Positions 43,507-51,880 of a stretch of DNA of 64,000 nucleotides are shown here, piece by piece (positions within the stretch are counted from its first letter, which is position 1; each line of letters opens with the position of its first letter). Under the pieces are notes generated by a model. The model searched no databases. It saw only the letters and a list, made by a program, of their open reading frames with translations, and was not told the origin of the DNA. The position numbers and the translations under genes were made by a program. Source of the DNA: Agrococcus pavilionensis RW1 (GTDB lineage: Bacteria; Actinomycetota; Actinomycetes; Actinomycetales; Microbacteriaceae); the NCBI RefSeq assembly GCF_000400485.1, contig NZ_ASHR01000026.1, positions 45,100 through 109,099 on the forward strand. Direction: 5' to 3'.

Positions 43507-43582
43507 TGCCTGCTCGCGACGACCGCGCCAGTCGGCGCGGGCGGCTGCGCGGGCGGATGCGCTGGCGTGCTTGGATCGGCGC

Positions 43583-44098
43583 ATGGACGACGGCGCCCGC
43601 TCCCGCTCGCTGTTGCTCGGCGCGCTCGATGCGCAGCGGCAGCACGTGCTCGCCGCGGTCGACGGCCTGAGGGACGCGCAGCTGCGGGCGGCCGTGCTGC
43701 CGTCGGGCTGGTCGCCGATCGGGCTCGTGCGCCACCTGACGCTCGGCGGCGAGCGCTATTGGTTCCACACCGTGATGGCGGGCGAGCCGCTCGACTACTG
43801 GCCCGCCGATCGGCCGGAGCTCGACAAGGGCCGCCCTGCCGATTGGCGCGTCGAGCCGCTCGAGGGGACGGATGCCGTGCTCGCCGAGTACCGCGACGCG
43901 ATCGCGCGCTCCGACGAGATCCTCGCGGCGCTGCCGCTCGACGCCGCGCCCCGGCACCGCGAGCCCGACTGGCCGGCGGAGCGGTTCGCCGACCTCGAGG
44001 CGGTGCTGCTCCACGTCATCCTCGACGCCGCGACGCACGCGGGCCACCTCGACGCGGCCCGCGAGCTCATCGACGGCCGTCGGCACCTCGTGCTCTGA
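43583..44098 (+). CDS. DinB-superfamily (DUF664-like) protein
   Basis: A 171-residue four-helix-bundle protein of the DinB/YfiT/DUF664 group. The metal-ligand histidines are expected in LVRHLTLGGERYWF near residue 50 and ATHAGHLDAARELID near residue 150, the usual H...HxxxH pattern. Relatives include mycothiol- and bacillithiol-dependent transferases, which fits an organism with MshD, but the exact reaction is unknown. It is flanked on both sides by palindromic repeat elements. Confidence 0.85.
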   Translation: MDDGARSRSLLLGALDAQRQHVLAAVDGLRDAQLRAAVLPSGWSPIGLVRHLTLGGERYWFHTVMAGEPLDYWPADRPELDKGRPADWRVEPLEGTDAVLAEYRDAIARSDEILAALPLDAAPRHREPDWPAERFADLEAVLLHVILDAATHAGHLDAARELIDGRRHLVL

Positions 44099-44136
44099 CG
44101 GGGCTGCTCGCCACAGCCGCGAAGCCCTCGCGCGAC

Positions 44137-44266
44137 TCGACCGCTTCTCGTCGACCGGACCTGCTGCGACGGGTCGAGTCGGCGAGAACCGGTCGAGTCG
44201 CCGCGGGAACCGGTCGAGTCGCCGAGACCGGGTCGAGTCGCCGGAAGCGGGTCGAGTCGAGTCGCT
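44137..44266. repeat. Tandem array of GGTCGAGTCG-type units
   Basis: GGTCGAGTCG occurs at least five times with spacers of 8-11 bases (GCGAGAACC, CCGCGGGAACC, CCGAGACCG, CCGGAAGCG), preceded by diverged units (GACTCGACCGC, TCGTCGACCGG). It is related to the array at 2885-3005 and is directly followed by nested palindrome copy C. The gap 44,099-44,377 contains no gene. Confidence 0.8.
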
Positions 44267-44267
44267 G

Positions 44268-44327
44268 CGGACCCGAGATCGGCAGCGGGACCCGAGTTCT
44301 CGGGTCCCGCTGCCGATGTGGGGTCCG
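44268..44327. repeat. Nested palindromic element, copy C
   Basis: A 34-base near-perfect palindrome (44,281-44,314; arms GGCAGCGGGACCCGAG and CTCGGGTCCCGCTGCC with only the central TT unpaired) sits between outer words CGGACCC (44,268-44,274) and GGGGTCCG (44,320-44,327). It lies 50 bases beyond the stop of leftward putA and could also act as its terminator. Confidence 0.85.
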
Positions 44328-44377
44328 GGTTGGCCGTCAGCAGTGCGCGAGCCCGCGCACGCCGCTGACCCGGGCGC

Positions 44378-47300
44378 CTAGATCAGGTGGTCGGTCAGGT
44401 GGTTGGGCGTGCCGAAGCGGTGCGCCGTGATCGCGATCGCCTGCTCGCGCAGGAACGGCAGCAGCTCGACGCGGCCCGCCTCGGTCACGGGGTGCGACAC
44501 GATCGCGAGGTCGGGGCGGCCCTCGACCGCCTCGGCGAGCGCCCGCGCGCCGGCCGCGACCGCGTCGTCGGCCGCGAGGTAGCGGATGCGGCCCTGCTCG
44601 AGCCGCTGCGCCGAGCGGCGGAAGGCCGCGTCGTCCTCGACCGTCACGGGCACGCCCGCCGCCGCGAGCGCCGCCCGCACCGCGGGCGCCGACTCGATCG
44701 CGGTCGAGACCCGCACCTCGGCACCCGCGCGGAGCGCGGCGACGACCGAGCGCGCGAGCTGCGCGACGCGGCCGCCCTCCGCGAGCCGGATCGTCACGCC
44801 CGGCATCGGCAGGTGGCGCAGGATGTCGCGCTCGGCCGAGAGCCCCTGCACGTCCTTCGCGACGCCGAGCTCGGTGGCCCACACGTGCTGGTCGGAGCCG
44901 GCCGCGCGCGCGAGCGCCGCCGCCTCGGCCGCCGTGACCGACGCATCCGTCGCCTTGACGAGCGACTCGACCGCGTCGACGATCGCCTGCACCGCGGGCA
45001 GCTCGATCGGGGCGGTCGCGCGCGCCTCGGCCGAGCGCCAGTCGACGAGCGGGAAGAGGTAGCTCGGGCCGCCCGCCTTCGTCGTCGGGCCGACGACCGA
45101 GCGCTTCCAGCCGCCGAAGGGCTGGCGCTCGACGATCGCGCCCGTGATGCCACGGTTGACGTAGAGGTTGCCCGCCTGCACGGTCTCGAGCCACAGCCCG
45201 ATCTCGTCGGGGTCGAGCGAGTGGATGCCGGAGGTGAGTCCGTAGTCGACGTCGTTGACGAGCTCGATCGCCTCCTCGAGCGTCTCGACGCGCATGATGC
45301 CGAGGATCGGGCCGAAGTACTCGGTGCGGTGGTACTCGCTCCCCCGCTGCACGCCGGCGCGCAGGCCCGGGCTCCACAGCTTGCCGCTGTCGTCGAGCTG
45401 CTTCGGCTCGACGATCCACGACTCGCCGGGCCCGAGCGTCGTCAGCCCCTCGAGCAGCTTGCCCTCCGCGGGCGCGATGATCGGCCCCATCTGGCTGTCG
45501 GCGTCCCACGGGTAGCCGACGTCGAGCGAGCGCACGCCGTCGACGATCTGGCTGTGCAGGCGCTTCGAGCGCCCCGCCTGGCCGACGAGGATCGCGAGCG
45601 ACGCCGCCGAGCACTTCTGCCCCGCGTGGCCGAACGCGCTCGCGACGATGTCCTTCGCCGCGAGGTCGAAGTCGGCCGAGGGCGTGACGATGATCGCGTT
45701 CTTGCCGCTCGTCTCGGCGAGCAGGTCGAGGTCGGGACGGATGCGTCGGAAGGCCTGGGCGGTCTCGAAGCCGCCCGTGAGGATCACGCGGTCGACGCGC
45801 GCGTCGCCGATGAGCCGGTCGCCGAGGCCGCGGTCGGCGAACTGCACGAAGTGCAGCACCTCGCGCGGCACTCCCGCCGCCCACAGCGCGTCGAGCATCA
45901 CGGCGCCGGTGCGGGCGGTCGCGCGCGCGGGCTTGACGATGACGGATGCGCCCGAGGCGAGCGCCGCGAGCGTCGAGCCCGCGGGGATCGCGATCGGGAA
46001 GTTCCACGGCGGGGTGACGGCGATGAGCCGCGAGGGCACCGCGACGGCCCCGTCGACGCGGTCGAGGTCGCGCGCCCGCTCGGCGTAGTAGTGGGCGAAG
46101 TCGATCGCCTCGGAGACCTCGGGGTCGGACTGGTCGAGCGTCTTGCCCGCCTCGGCGGCGGCGACCTCCATGAGCTCGGCGCGGCGCGCCTCGAGCTCGC
46201 GGCCCGCGCGGTGCAGGATCGCGGCGCGCTCGTCGCCGGACAGCGCGCGCCACGCGGCGTTCGCCTCGATCGCGGCCTCGATCGTGGCGTCGAGCTCCGC
46301 CGCCTCGCGCAGCGTCGCCACCTCGACGAGGTCGACGCCGAGCCGCGACGACCGCGCGCGCTCGCGGATGCCCGCGGCCCACGCCTGGTTGGCCGGCAGC
46401 GACGGGTCGGAGTCGGGGGCGCTGCGGAAGCCGTCCTCGGGGGCGTCGACCGCATCCGCCGTCGTCACCGCCCGGCGGTCCTGCGTGCGGTGCGACGCGG
46501 GCGCGGGTGCCGCGAGCGCGTCGAGCGAGGCGAGGAAGCGGTCGCGCTCGCGCTCGAAGAGCGTCTCGTCGCGCGCGAGCTCGAACACGGCCGACATGAA
46601 GTTCTCGCGGCTCGCGCCCTCCTCGAGGCGGCGGATGAGGTACGCGATCGCGACGTCGAACTCGCTCGGGTGCACGACGGGCGTGTAGAGCAGCAGCCCG
46701 CCGACGTCGCGGCGCACGACCTCTGCCTGGCCCTGCGCCATGCCGAGCAGCATCTCGAAGTCGAGCCCGCGCTCGATGCCGCGCTCCTTCGAGAGCAGCC
46801 ACGCGAAGGCGACGTCGAAGAGGTTGTGGCCCGCGACGCCGAGCTCGACGTTCGCGATGCGCTCGGGCGTGAGCGACCACGCGAGCACGCGCTTGTAGTG
46901 CGTGTCGCTGTCCTGCTTCGTGTGCCAGGTCGCGAGCGGCCAGCCGTGCAGCGACGCCTCGACCCGCTCCATCGGCAGGTTGGCGCCCTTGACGAGCCGC
47001 ACCTTGACAGGGGCGCCGCCCGCGGCGACGCGCTCGCCGGCCCACGCCTGCAGGCGCTGCATCGCGGGCAGCGCGTCGGGGAGGTAGGCCTGCAGGACGA
47101 TGCCGCCGCGGTACTGCTCGAGGCCCGGCGTCTCGAGGATCCGCGTGAAGACCGCCATGGTCATCTCGAGGTCCTTGTACTCCTCCATGTCGAGGTTGAT
47201 GAAGGTGCCGGTCGCGGCCGCGCGGCGGTAGAGCGGCAGCAGCCGCTCGATGACGTGGTCGACTGCCTCCTGGAACGCCCACGGCTGGTGCGGCGCGGTC

Positions 47301-47938
47301 GTCGCCGAGACCTTGATCGAGACGTAGTCGACGTCGGGGCGCTCGATGAGCGCGAGGGTGCCGTCGAGGCGGCGCTTCGCCTCGCGGTCGCCGAGCACGG
47401 CCTCGCCGAGGAGGTTGACGTTCAGTCGGGCGCCCGTGGCGCGGATGCGCTCGATCGCCTTGCCGAGGCGGGCGTCGGTCGCGTCGATGATGAGGTGACC
47501 GACCATCTCGCGCAGCACGCGCCGCGCGATCGGCACGACGACGTGCGGGGCGAGCGGGGCGACGCCGCCGCCGAGCCTGAGCGCCTGCCGCATGGGCCAG
47601 GGCAGGAAGCCGGGCGCCATGCCGCCGATCTCGCGCAGCGTCTGCGCGGCGACGTGCACGTCCTCGGGCCGTACGACGCCGTCGACGAAGCGCACGGCGA
47701 AGTCGAGGCCCTTGGGGTCGCGCAGCACGCCCGCGAGCTGCTCGGCGCTCGCGTCGGCGGGGATGCGCTCGGCCTCCTCGAGCCACGAGCGCACCTGCGC
47801 GACGATCGCCGGCGCGAGCGCGCGCAGGCGCTCGAGCTCCGCCGCGTCGAGGCCGGTGCTCCGCTCGACCGCGTCGTGCCGCTCGGCGGTCGTCTCGGCG
47901 GTCGTGGTCGCTGTCGTCCCGGTGGCTGCTGCGCCCAT
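44378..47938 (-). CDS. putA: Bifunctional proline dehydrogenase / glutamate semialdehyde dehydrogenase
   Basis: A 1186-residue fusion enzyme oxidising proline to glutamate in two steps. Residues about 100-430 form the FAD-containing proline dehydrogenase barrel, with DYVSIKVSATTAPHQPWAFQ and KVRLVKGANLPMERVEASLH. Residues about 500-1010 form the aldehyde dehydrogenase: VTPPWNFPIAIPAGSTLAAL, the Glu in LLAETSGKNAIIV, and the catalytic Cys in FGHAGQKCSAASLAI. A further ALDH-like C-terminal region follows. The ATG at 47,938 has GGAGGAGGG upstream. It lacks the N-terminal DNA-binding domain of E. coli PutA, so control is probably by the divergent LysR gene. Confidence 0.95.
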   Translation of the reverse strand: MGAAATGTTATTTAETTAERHDAVERSTGLDAAELERLRALAPAIVAQVRSWLEEAERIPADASAEQLAGVLRDPKGLDFAVRFVDGVVRPEDVHVAAQTLREIGGMAPGFLPWPMRQALRLGGGVAPLAPHVVVPIARRVLREMVGHLIIDATDARLGKAIERIRATGARLNVNLLGEAVLGDREAKRRLDGTLALIERPDVDYVSIKVSATTAPHQPWAFQEAVDHVIERLLPLYRRAAATGTFINLDMEEYKDLEMTMAVFTRILETPGLEQYRGGIVLQAYLPDALPAMQRLQAWAGERVAAGGAPVKVRLVKGANLPMERVEASLHGWPLATWHTKQDSDTHYKRVLAWSLTPERIANVELGVAGHNLFDVAFAWLLSKERGIERGLDFEMLLGMAQGQAEVVRRDVGGLLLYTPVVHPSEFDVAIAYLIRRLEEGASRENFMSAVFELARDETLFERERDRFLASLDALAAPAPASHRTQDRRAVTTADAVDAPEDGFRSAPDSDPSLPANQAWAAGIRERARSSRLGVDLVEVATLREAAELDATIEAAIEANAAWRALSGDERAAILHRAGRELEARRAELMEVAAAEAGKTLDQSDPEVSEAIDFAHYYAERARDLDRVDGAVAVPSRLIAVTPPWNFPIAIPAGSTLAALASGASVIVKPARATARTGAVMLDALWAAGVPREVLHFVQFADRGLGDRLIGDARVDRVILTGGFETAQAFRRIRPDLDLLAETSGKNAIIVTPSADFDLAAKDIVASAFGHAGQKCSAASLAILVGQAGRSKRLHSQIVDGVRSLDVGYPWDADSQMGPIIAPAEGKLLEGLTTLGPGESWIVEPKQLDDSGKLWSPGLRAGVQRGSEYHRTEYFGPILGIMRVETLEEAIELVNDVDYGLTSGIHSLDPDEIGLWLETVQAGNLYVNRGITGAIVERQPFGGWKRSVVGPTTKAGGPSYLFPLVDWRSAEARATAPIELPAVQAIVDAVESLVKATDASVTAAEAAALARAAGSDQHVWATELGVAKDVQGLSAERDILRHLPMPGVTIRLAEGGRVAQLARSVVAALRAGAEVRVSTAIESAPAVRAALAAAGVPVTVEDDAAFRRSAQRLEQGRIRYLAADDAVAAGARALAEAVEGRPDLAIVSHPVTEAGRVELLPFLREQAIAITAHRFGTPNHLTDHLI

Positions 47939-48020
47939 GCGGCTGCCCTCCTCCTGCCGTCGTGCGGCTCGCGTCGTCGTCTGCGTGCGATGGCACGCCG
48001 GGGCCAGTATGCGCTCGCGC

Positions 48021-48043
48021 AACCGTCGCGTACAGTGACGGTT
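48021..48043. promoter_or_regulatory. Dyad operator between putA and lysR-type gene
   Basis: AACCGTC (48,021-48,027) and GACGGTT (48,037-48,043) form an inverted repeat with nine bases between, in the divergent putA/LysR promoter region. A second pair of TTCGCGAT words follows within 30 bases. The position suits binding of the LysR regulator that starts at 48,091. Confidence 0.5.
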
Positions 48044-48090
48044 CGCGATGGATATTCGTCGTGATTCGCGATGCTTCTCGGGAGGGCCGA

Positions 48091-48981
48091 ATGCTCGACG
48101 TCCGACGTTTGCGGCTGCTGCGGGAGCTGCGCCTGCGCGGCACGATCGCCGCGGTCGCGACCGCGCTCGCCTACGCGCCGAGCGCCGTCTCGCAGCAGCT
48201 CTCCGCGCTCGAGCGCGAGGTCGGCGTGCCGCTCACGCGCAAGCAGGGCAGGCGCCTCGCGCTCACCGCGCAGGGCGAGCTCCTCGCCGAGCACGCCGAG
48301 GGCATCCTCACCGGTCTCGAGGCGGCCGAGCGCGCCGTCGCCGCGTCGCTCGGGCGGCCGGTCGGCACCGTGCGCATCGCCGTGTTCCAGTCGGCAGCGC
48401 TCGGGCTCGTGCCCCACATGCTGCGGATCCTCGCCGACGAGGCGCCCGAGGTGCGGGTCGAGATGGTGCAGCGCGAGCCCGAGACGGCGCTCTACGACAC
48501 CTTCGTCGGCGACTTCGACCTCGTGGTCGCCGAGCAGTACCCGGGGCACGCCGCGCCGCAGCACGCGGGCCTCGACCGGCAGCTGCTCACGACCGACGCG
48601 CTGCGGCTCGCGGTGCCGCCCGACTCGCGCATCGAGCGGCTCGCCGACGCCGCCGCGCACGCGTGGGTCATGGAGCCCGTCGGCGCCGCGTCGCGGCACT
48701 TCGGCGAGCAGCAGTGCCGGGTCGCGGGCTTCGAGCCCGACGTGCGCTTCGCGACCGCCGACCTGCAGGCGCAGATGCGGCTCATCGAGACGGGCCACGC
48801 GGTCGGCATCGTGAACGACCTCACGTGGGTCGGCACGGAGGTCGGCTTCCGCATCGTCGAGCTGCCGGGCGCACCCCGGCGCGAGGTCTTCACCGCCGCG
48901 CGCGCCGCCTCGGAGGACGACCCGGCGATCGCGGCCGTGCGCGCCGCGCTCGCGGCCGCGGTGCCCGCCGACCTGCGCTGA
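48091..48981 (+). CDS. LysR-family regulator, probably of putA
   Basis: A 296-residue LysR protein. The N-terminal winged helix runs through residues 1-60, with LRGTIAAVATALAYAPSAVS as recognition region and SQQLSALEREVGVPLTRKQG. The effector domain (about 90-290) has RIAVFQSAALGLVPHMLRIL. The ATG at 48,091 has GGAGGG upstream; a longer frame exists but has no LysR homology. Divergent placement and a dyad in the shared promoter region suggest it controls putA in response to proline or a related metabolite, which is inference. Confidence 0.87.
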   Translation: MLDVRRLRLLRELRLRGTIAAVATALAYAPSAVSQQLSALEREVGVPLTRKQGRRLALTAQGELLAEHAEGILTGLEAAERAVAASLGRPVGTVRIAVFQSAALGLVPHMLRILADEAPEVRVEMVQREPETALYDTFVGDFDLVVAEQYPGHAAPQHAGLDRQLLTTDALRLAVPPDSRIERLADAAAHAWVMEPVGAASRHFGEQQCRVAGFEPDVRFATADLQAQMRLIETGHAVGIVNDLTWVGTEVGFRIVELPGAPRREVFTAARAASEDDPAIAAVRAALAAAVPADLR

Positions 48982-48990
48982 CGCGCCCCG

Positions 48991-50220
48991 TCAGCGCAGC
49001 CGCGCGAGGTCGCGCCGGTGCAGCGCGACGTCGCTCGAGACGAGCACGAGCGCGATCCCGAGCCCGACGAGCAGCGCCCAGGGCAGCGCGCCGACGCCGA
49101 GCGACTCGAGCACGAACGCGCCGAGCAGCGCGCCCGCGCCGATGCCGACGTTGAAGCCCGTCGTGTACCACGCGGTCGCCTGCTGCAGCATCCGCTCGGG
49201 CGTCGCCTGCAGCTGCCGCGTCTGCAGCAGCGCCGGCAGCGCGCCGAGCGAGAACGCCCACAGCATCACCGCCGCGACCGTCAGCACGACGTGCTGCGAG
49301 AGCCCGAGCGCGAGCATCGCCGCGATGCCGGCGACGAGCATCGCGAGCGTCGCCGCGGTCGGCCGCTTGCCGAGCCACAGCGCGATCGCGAGCACCGCCG
49401 CGATGCCGACGACGCCGTAGCCGAACAGCGCGCCCGAGAGCCACGACTCCGGCACGCCCGCGTGATCGACGAGGAACGGCGAGACGTACGTGTAGAGCGC
49501 GTAGTGGCCGAGCATGACGACGGTCGTCGAGAGGATCGCGAGCGCGACGCCGCGCACGCTCTTGCCCGGCTCGGGATCGGGCAGCGCGATCGAGCCCGTC
49601 GAGGTCGTGGCGCGGTCGCGCAAGTGGTCGACGGGCGGCAGCAGCCGCCACACGGCCACCGCGACCGCGAGGCACACGGCGCCGAAGAGCGCGAACGACC
49701 AGCGCCAGCCGATGAGCTGGCCGAGCAGCGTCGCGAGCGGCAGCCCGAGCACGTAGGCGAACGAGCCTCCCGCCGAGGTGATCGCGACGGCGCGCGCGAG
49801 CTGGTGGGGCTTGACGAGGTAGGCGGCATAGGCGCCCACGACCGTCCAGAAGACGCCGTGCACGATGCCGCCCACGACGCGGAAGGCGACCGACCACGCG
49901 TAGTCGGGCGCGAGCGCGGAGCCGAAGCAGCTGAGCCCGAACACCACGAGCACCGTGATGACGAGCAGGTGACGGGGGATGCGTCGGGTCAGGCGGACGA
50001 GCGTCGTGGACGACGCGACGACGGTGAAGGCGAAGATCGTCACGAGCAGGCCGATCGCGCCCTCGCCCACGCCGAGCTCGCGGCTCATGGGCAGCAGCAG
50101 GCCCATCGGGAGCATCTCGACCGAGATGTTCGTGAAGACGGCGAGCGCGAGCACCGCGAGCGCGGCGGTCGGGAAGCGGTCTGCGGCCTCTCCTGCCCGG
50201 GTCGTCGACTGCTCGCTCAC
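48991..50220 (-). CDS. MFS transporter, DHA1/AraJ-like
   Basis: A transporter of about 409 residues with twelve membrane helices and a central loop near residues 190-215. The motif-A-type loop is LTRRIPRHLLVITVLVVFGL after helix 2, and GSALAPDYAWSVAFRVVGGI follows. Members export sugars, drugs or amino acids. The GTG start at 50,220 was preferred to TTG 50,229; neither has a strong Shine-Dalgarno sequence. It is convergent with the LysR gene (9 bases between stops) and divergent from the small DivIVA-motif genes. Confidence 0.87.
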   Translation of the reverse strand: MSEQSTTRAGEAADRFPTAALAVLALAVFTNISVEMLPMGLLLPMSRELGVGEGAIGLLVTIFAFTVVASSTTLVRLTRRIPRHLLVITVLVVFGLSCFGSALAPDYAWSVAFRVVGGIVHGVFWTVVGAYAAYLVKPHQLARAVAITSAGGSFAYVLGLPLATLLGQLIGWRWSFALFGAVCLAVAVAVWRLLPPVDHLRDRATTSTGSIALPDPEPGKSVRGVALAILSTTVVMLGHYALYTYVSPFLVDHAGVPESWLSGALFGYGVVGIAAVLAIALWLGKRPTAATLAMLVAGIAAMLALGLSQHVVLTVAAVMLWAFSLGALPALLQTRQLQATPERMLQQATAWYTTGFNVGIGAGALLGAFVLESLGVGALPWALLVGLGIALVLVSSDVALHRRDLARLR

Positions 50221-50255
50221 GACCGGCAAGCCTATGCCGCCGATAGCATCGGGCC

Positions 50256-50555
50256 GTGCTCACCGCCGACGACGTCATCTCCGCGCGCTTCGCGACGACC
50301 CGCTTCGGCCCCGGCTACGACATGGACGCGGTCGACGACTTCCTCGACCGCGTCGCGCGCACGCTGCGCGCCTACGCCGAGCACGACGGCGACGGCATCG
50401 AGCTGCTCGCCGCGGACATACCGGCGCAGCGATTCTCGGTCACGACGTTCCGCGAGGGCTACGCGCAGCTCGAGGTCGACGACTTCCTCGACCGCGCCGA
50501 GACGGCGCTCCGCGCGCTCGAGGCCGCGGCGCTCCGCGGGCCGGCGGGCGCGTAG
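50256..50555 (+). CDS. Small protein with two DivIVA-type motifs
   Basis: A 99-residue protein from a GTG start. The pattern F-x(3)-GY-x(3)-VDDFLDR, which marks the short DivIVA N-terminal motif, occurs twice: RFATTRFGPGYDMDAVDDFL near residue 11 and RFSVTTFREGYAQLEVDDFL near residue 57. The long coiled coil of true DivIVA/Wag31 is missing. DivIVA motifs bind curved membrane at poles and septa, so a small modulator of polar or septal complexes is conceivable; that is inference. The next gene encodes a diverged relative. Confidence 0.78.
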   Translation: MLTADDVISARFATTRFGPGYDMDAVDDFLDRVARTLRAYAEHDGDGIELLAADIPAQRFSVTTFREGYAQLEVDDFLDRAETALRALEAAALRGPAGA

Positions 50556-50575
50556 CGCGCCCCTACGCTTGCCGT

Positions 50576-50875
50576 GTGCTGACCACCGAGGCGATCACCG
50601 CCCTGCCCCTGCACTCCGCGAGCGCGTGGCAGCCGGGCTACCCCGCGCCCGCCGTCGACGCGTGGCGAGCGCGCGTGCTCGCCTTCGCCGCGGCGCCCGA
50701 GTCCGCCGACGGGGAGGCCGCGCTCGCGGACGTGATCGCCGGCGCCGTGTCGCTGCCCTCCACGATCGCGCTGAGCGGCGCGCGCTACCGCACCGCCGAC
50801 GTCGACGCGCTGCTCGACCTCGTGGCCGGGGCGCTGCCCGAGCCCGAGTGGCCGGAGGGCTCGCGGCCGGAGTGA
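50576..50875 (+). CDS. Small protein with degenerate DivIVA-like repeats
   Basis: A 99-residue protein from GTG 50,576. Two stretches echo the DivIVA motif of the preceding gene: LPLHSASAWQPGYPAPAVDA near residue 10, with GYPxxxVDAWRARV in place of GYDxxxVDDFLDRV, and SGARYRTADVDALLDLVAGA near residue 70. The resemblance suggests duplication followed by divergence. Otherwise it is Ala/Glu-rich and ends PEPEWPEGSRPE. It lies 20 bases after the first copy and 27 bases before purU. The function is unknown. Confidence 0.65.
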   Translation: MLTTEAITALPLHSASAWQPGYPAPAVDAWRARVLAFAAAPESADGEAALADVIAGAVSLPSTIALSGARYRTADVDALLDLVAGALPEPEWPEGSRPE

Positions 50876-50902
50876 GGCGTGATCGCTCGTAGGATCGAGC
50901 GG

Positions 50903-51754
50903 ATGAGCGCCAACCACTGGATCCTGTCGATCGTCTGCGACGACCGCCCCGGCATCGTCCATGCCATCACGGGCGCGATCGTGGCGTGCGGCGGCAACAT
51001 CACCGAGTCGCAGCAGTTCTCCTCCGCCGACACCGACCGCTTCTTCATGCGCCTGCAGGTCGAGGCTGAGGCCGAGCGCGGCGACTTCGAGGAGCGGCTC
51101 GCGCCGGTCGTCGAGCGCTACGGCATGCAGTGGCAGCTCGACGACGTCGCGCGGCCGCTCAAGACGCTCGTGCTCGTCTCGAAGGCCGCGCACTGCCTCA
51201 ACGACATGCTCTTCCGCCAGCGGGCCGGGCAGCTCTCGGTCGACATCCCGCTCGTGATGTCGAACCACCCCGACCTCGCGGGACTCGCGGCGTTCTACGG
51301 CGTGCCCTTCGAGCACGCGCCGGTCGTCGACGCCGACTCGAAGGCGGCGTTCGAGCGACGGATGCTCGAGGTCGTCGAGCGCGAGGGCGTCGAGCTCGTC
51401 GTGCTCGCCCGCTACATGCAGATCCTCTCCCCCGAGCTGTGCGCGGCGCTCGAGGGCCGGCTCATCAACATCCACCACTCCTTCCTGCCAGGCTTCAAGG
51501 GCGCGAACCCCTACCGGCAGGCGCACGCGCGGGGCGTGAAGCTCATCGGCGCGACCGCCCACTTCGTCACGAGCGACCTCGACGAGGGCCCGATCATCGA
51601 GCAGAACGTCGAGCGCGTCGACCACACGCAGAGCCCGGCGCAGCTCGTCGCGATCGGCCAGGACGTCGAGTCGCGCACCCTCTCGCGCGCCGTGCAGTGG
51701 TTCGCCGAGGACCGCGTGCTGCTCGACGGGCAGCGCACCATCATCTTCCGCTGA
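50903..51754 (+). CDS. purU: Formyltetrahydrofolate deformylase
   Basis: A 283-residue enzyme that hydrolyses 10-formyl-THF to formate and THF, balancing one-carbon pools. The N-terminal ACT domain (residues 1-80) has LSIVCDDRPGIVHAITGAIV. The C-terminal formyltransferase-like domain has VLARYMQILSPELC, NIHHSFLPGFKGANPYRQAH near residue 195 and the catalytic Asp in THFVTSDLDEGPIIEQ-type sequence near residue 220. The length is typical. It lies on the same strand as the DivIVA-motif genes and may share their transcript. Confidence 0.96.
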   Translation: MSANHWILSIVCDDRPGIVHAITGAIVACGGNITESQQFSSADTDRFFMRLQVEAEAERGDFEERLAPVVERYGMQWQLDDVARPLKTLVLVSKAAHCLNDMLFRQRAGQLSVDIPLVMSNHPDLAGLAAFYGVPFEHAPVVDADSKAAFERRMLEVVEREGVELVVLARYMQILSPELCAALEGRLINIHHSFLPGFKGANPYRQAHARGVKLIGATAHFVTSDLDEGPIIEQNVERVDHTQSPAQLVAIGQDVESRTLSRAVQWFAEDRVLLDGQRTIIFR

Positions 51755-51792
51755 CGCGTCCGGCACCGCCCGCGGACGCGCCCCGAGCGGCG

Positions 51793-51810
51793 TGTCACCG
51801 GCTGTTCACC
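51793..51810 (+). promoter_or_regulatory. PHO box upstream of the secreted nuclease gene
   Basis: TGTCACC-GGCT-GTTCACC gives two units with an 11-base period, matching the actinobacterial PhoP consensus apart from the first base. The 16 bases TCACCGGCTGTTCACC are identical to the PHO box of pstS. It lies 70 bases before the start codon at 51,881, on the same strand. Confidence 0.75.
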
Positions 51811-51880
51811 GGAAAGCGGTGCGCTTGTCGTCGGCTGCGGCTAGGTTCAGGAGCACCCTGCACCTCAACGGAGTGGATCT

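Noticed and set aside
44387..48064. A 1225-codon plus-strand frame opposite putA
   Set aside because: Antisense shadow of a clear, full-length PutA. Its composition is Arg/Asp/Glu/Leu-rich with no recognisable motif.
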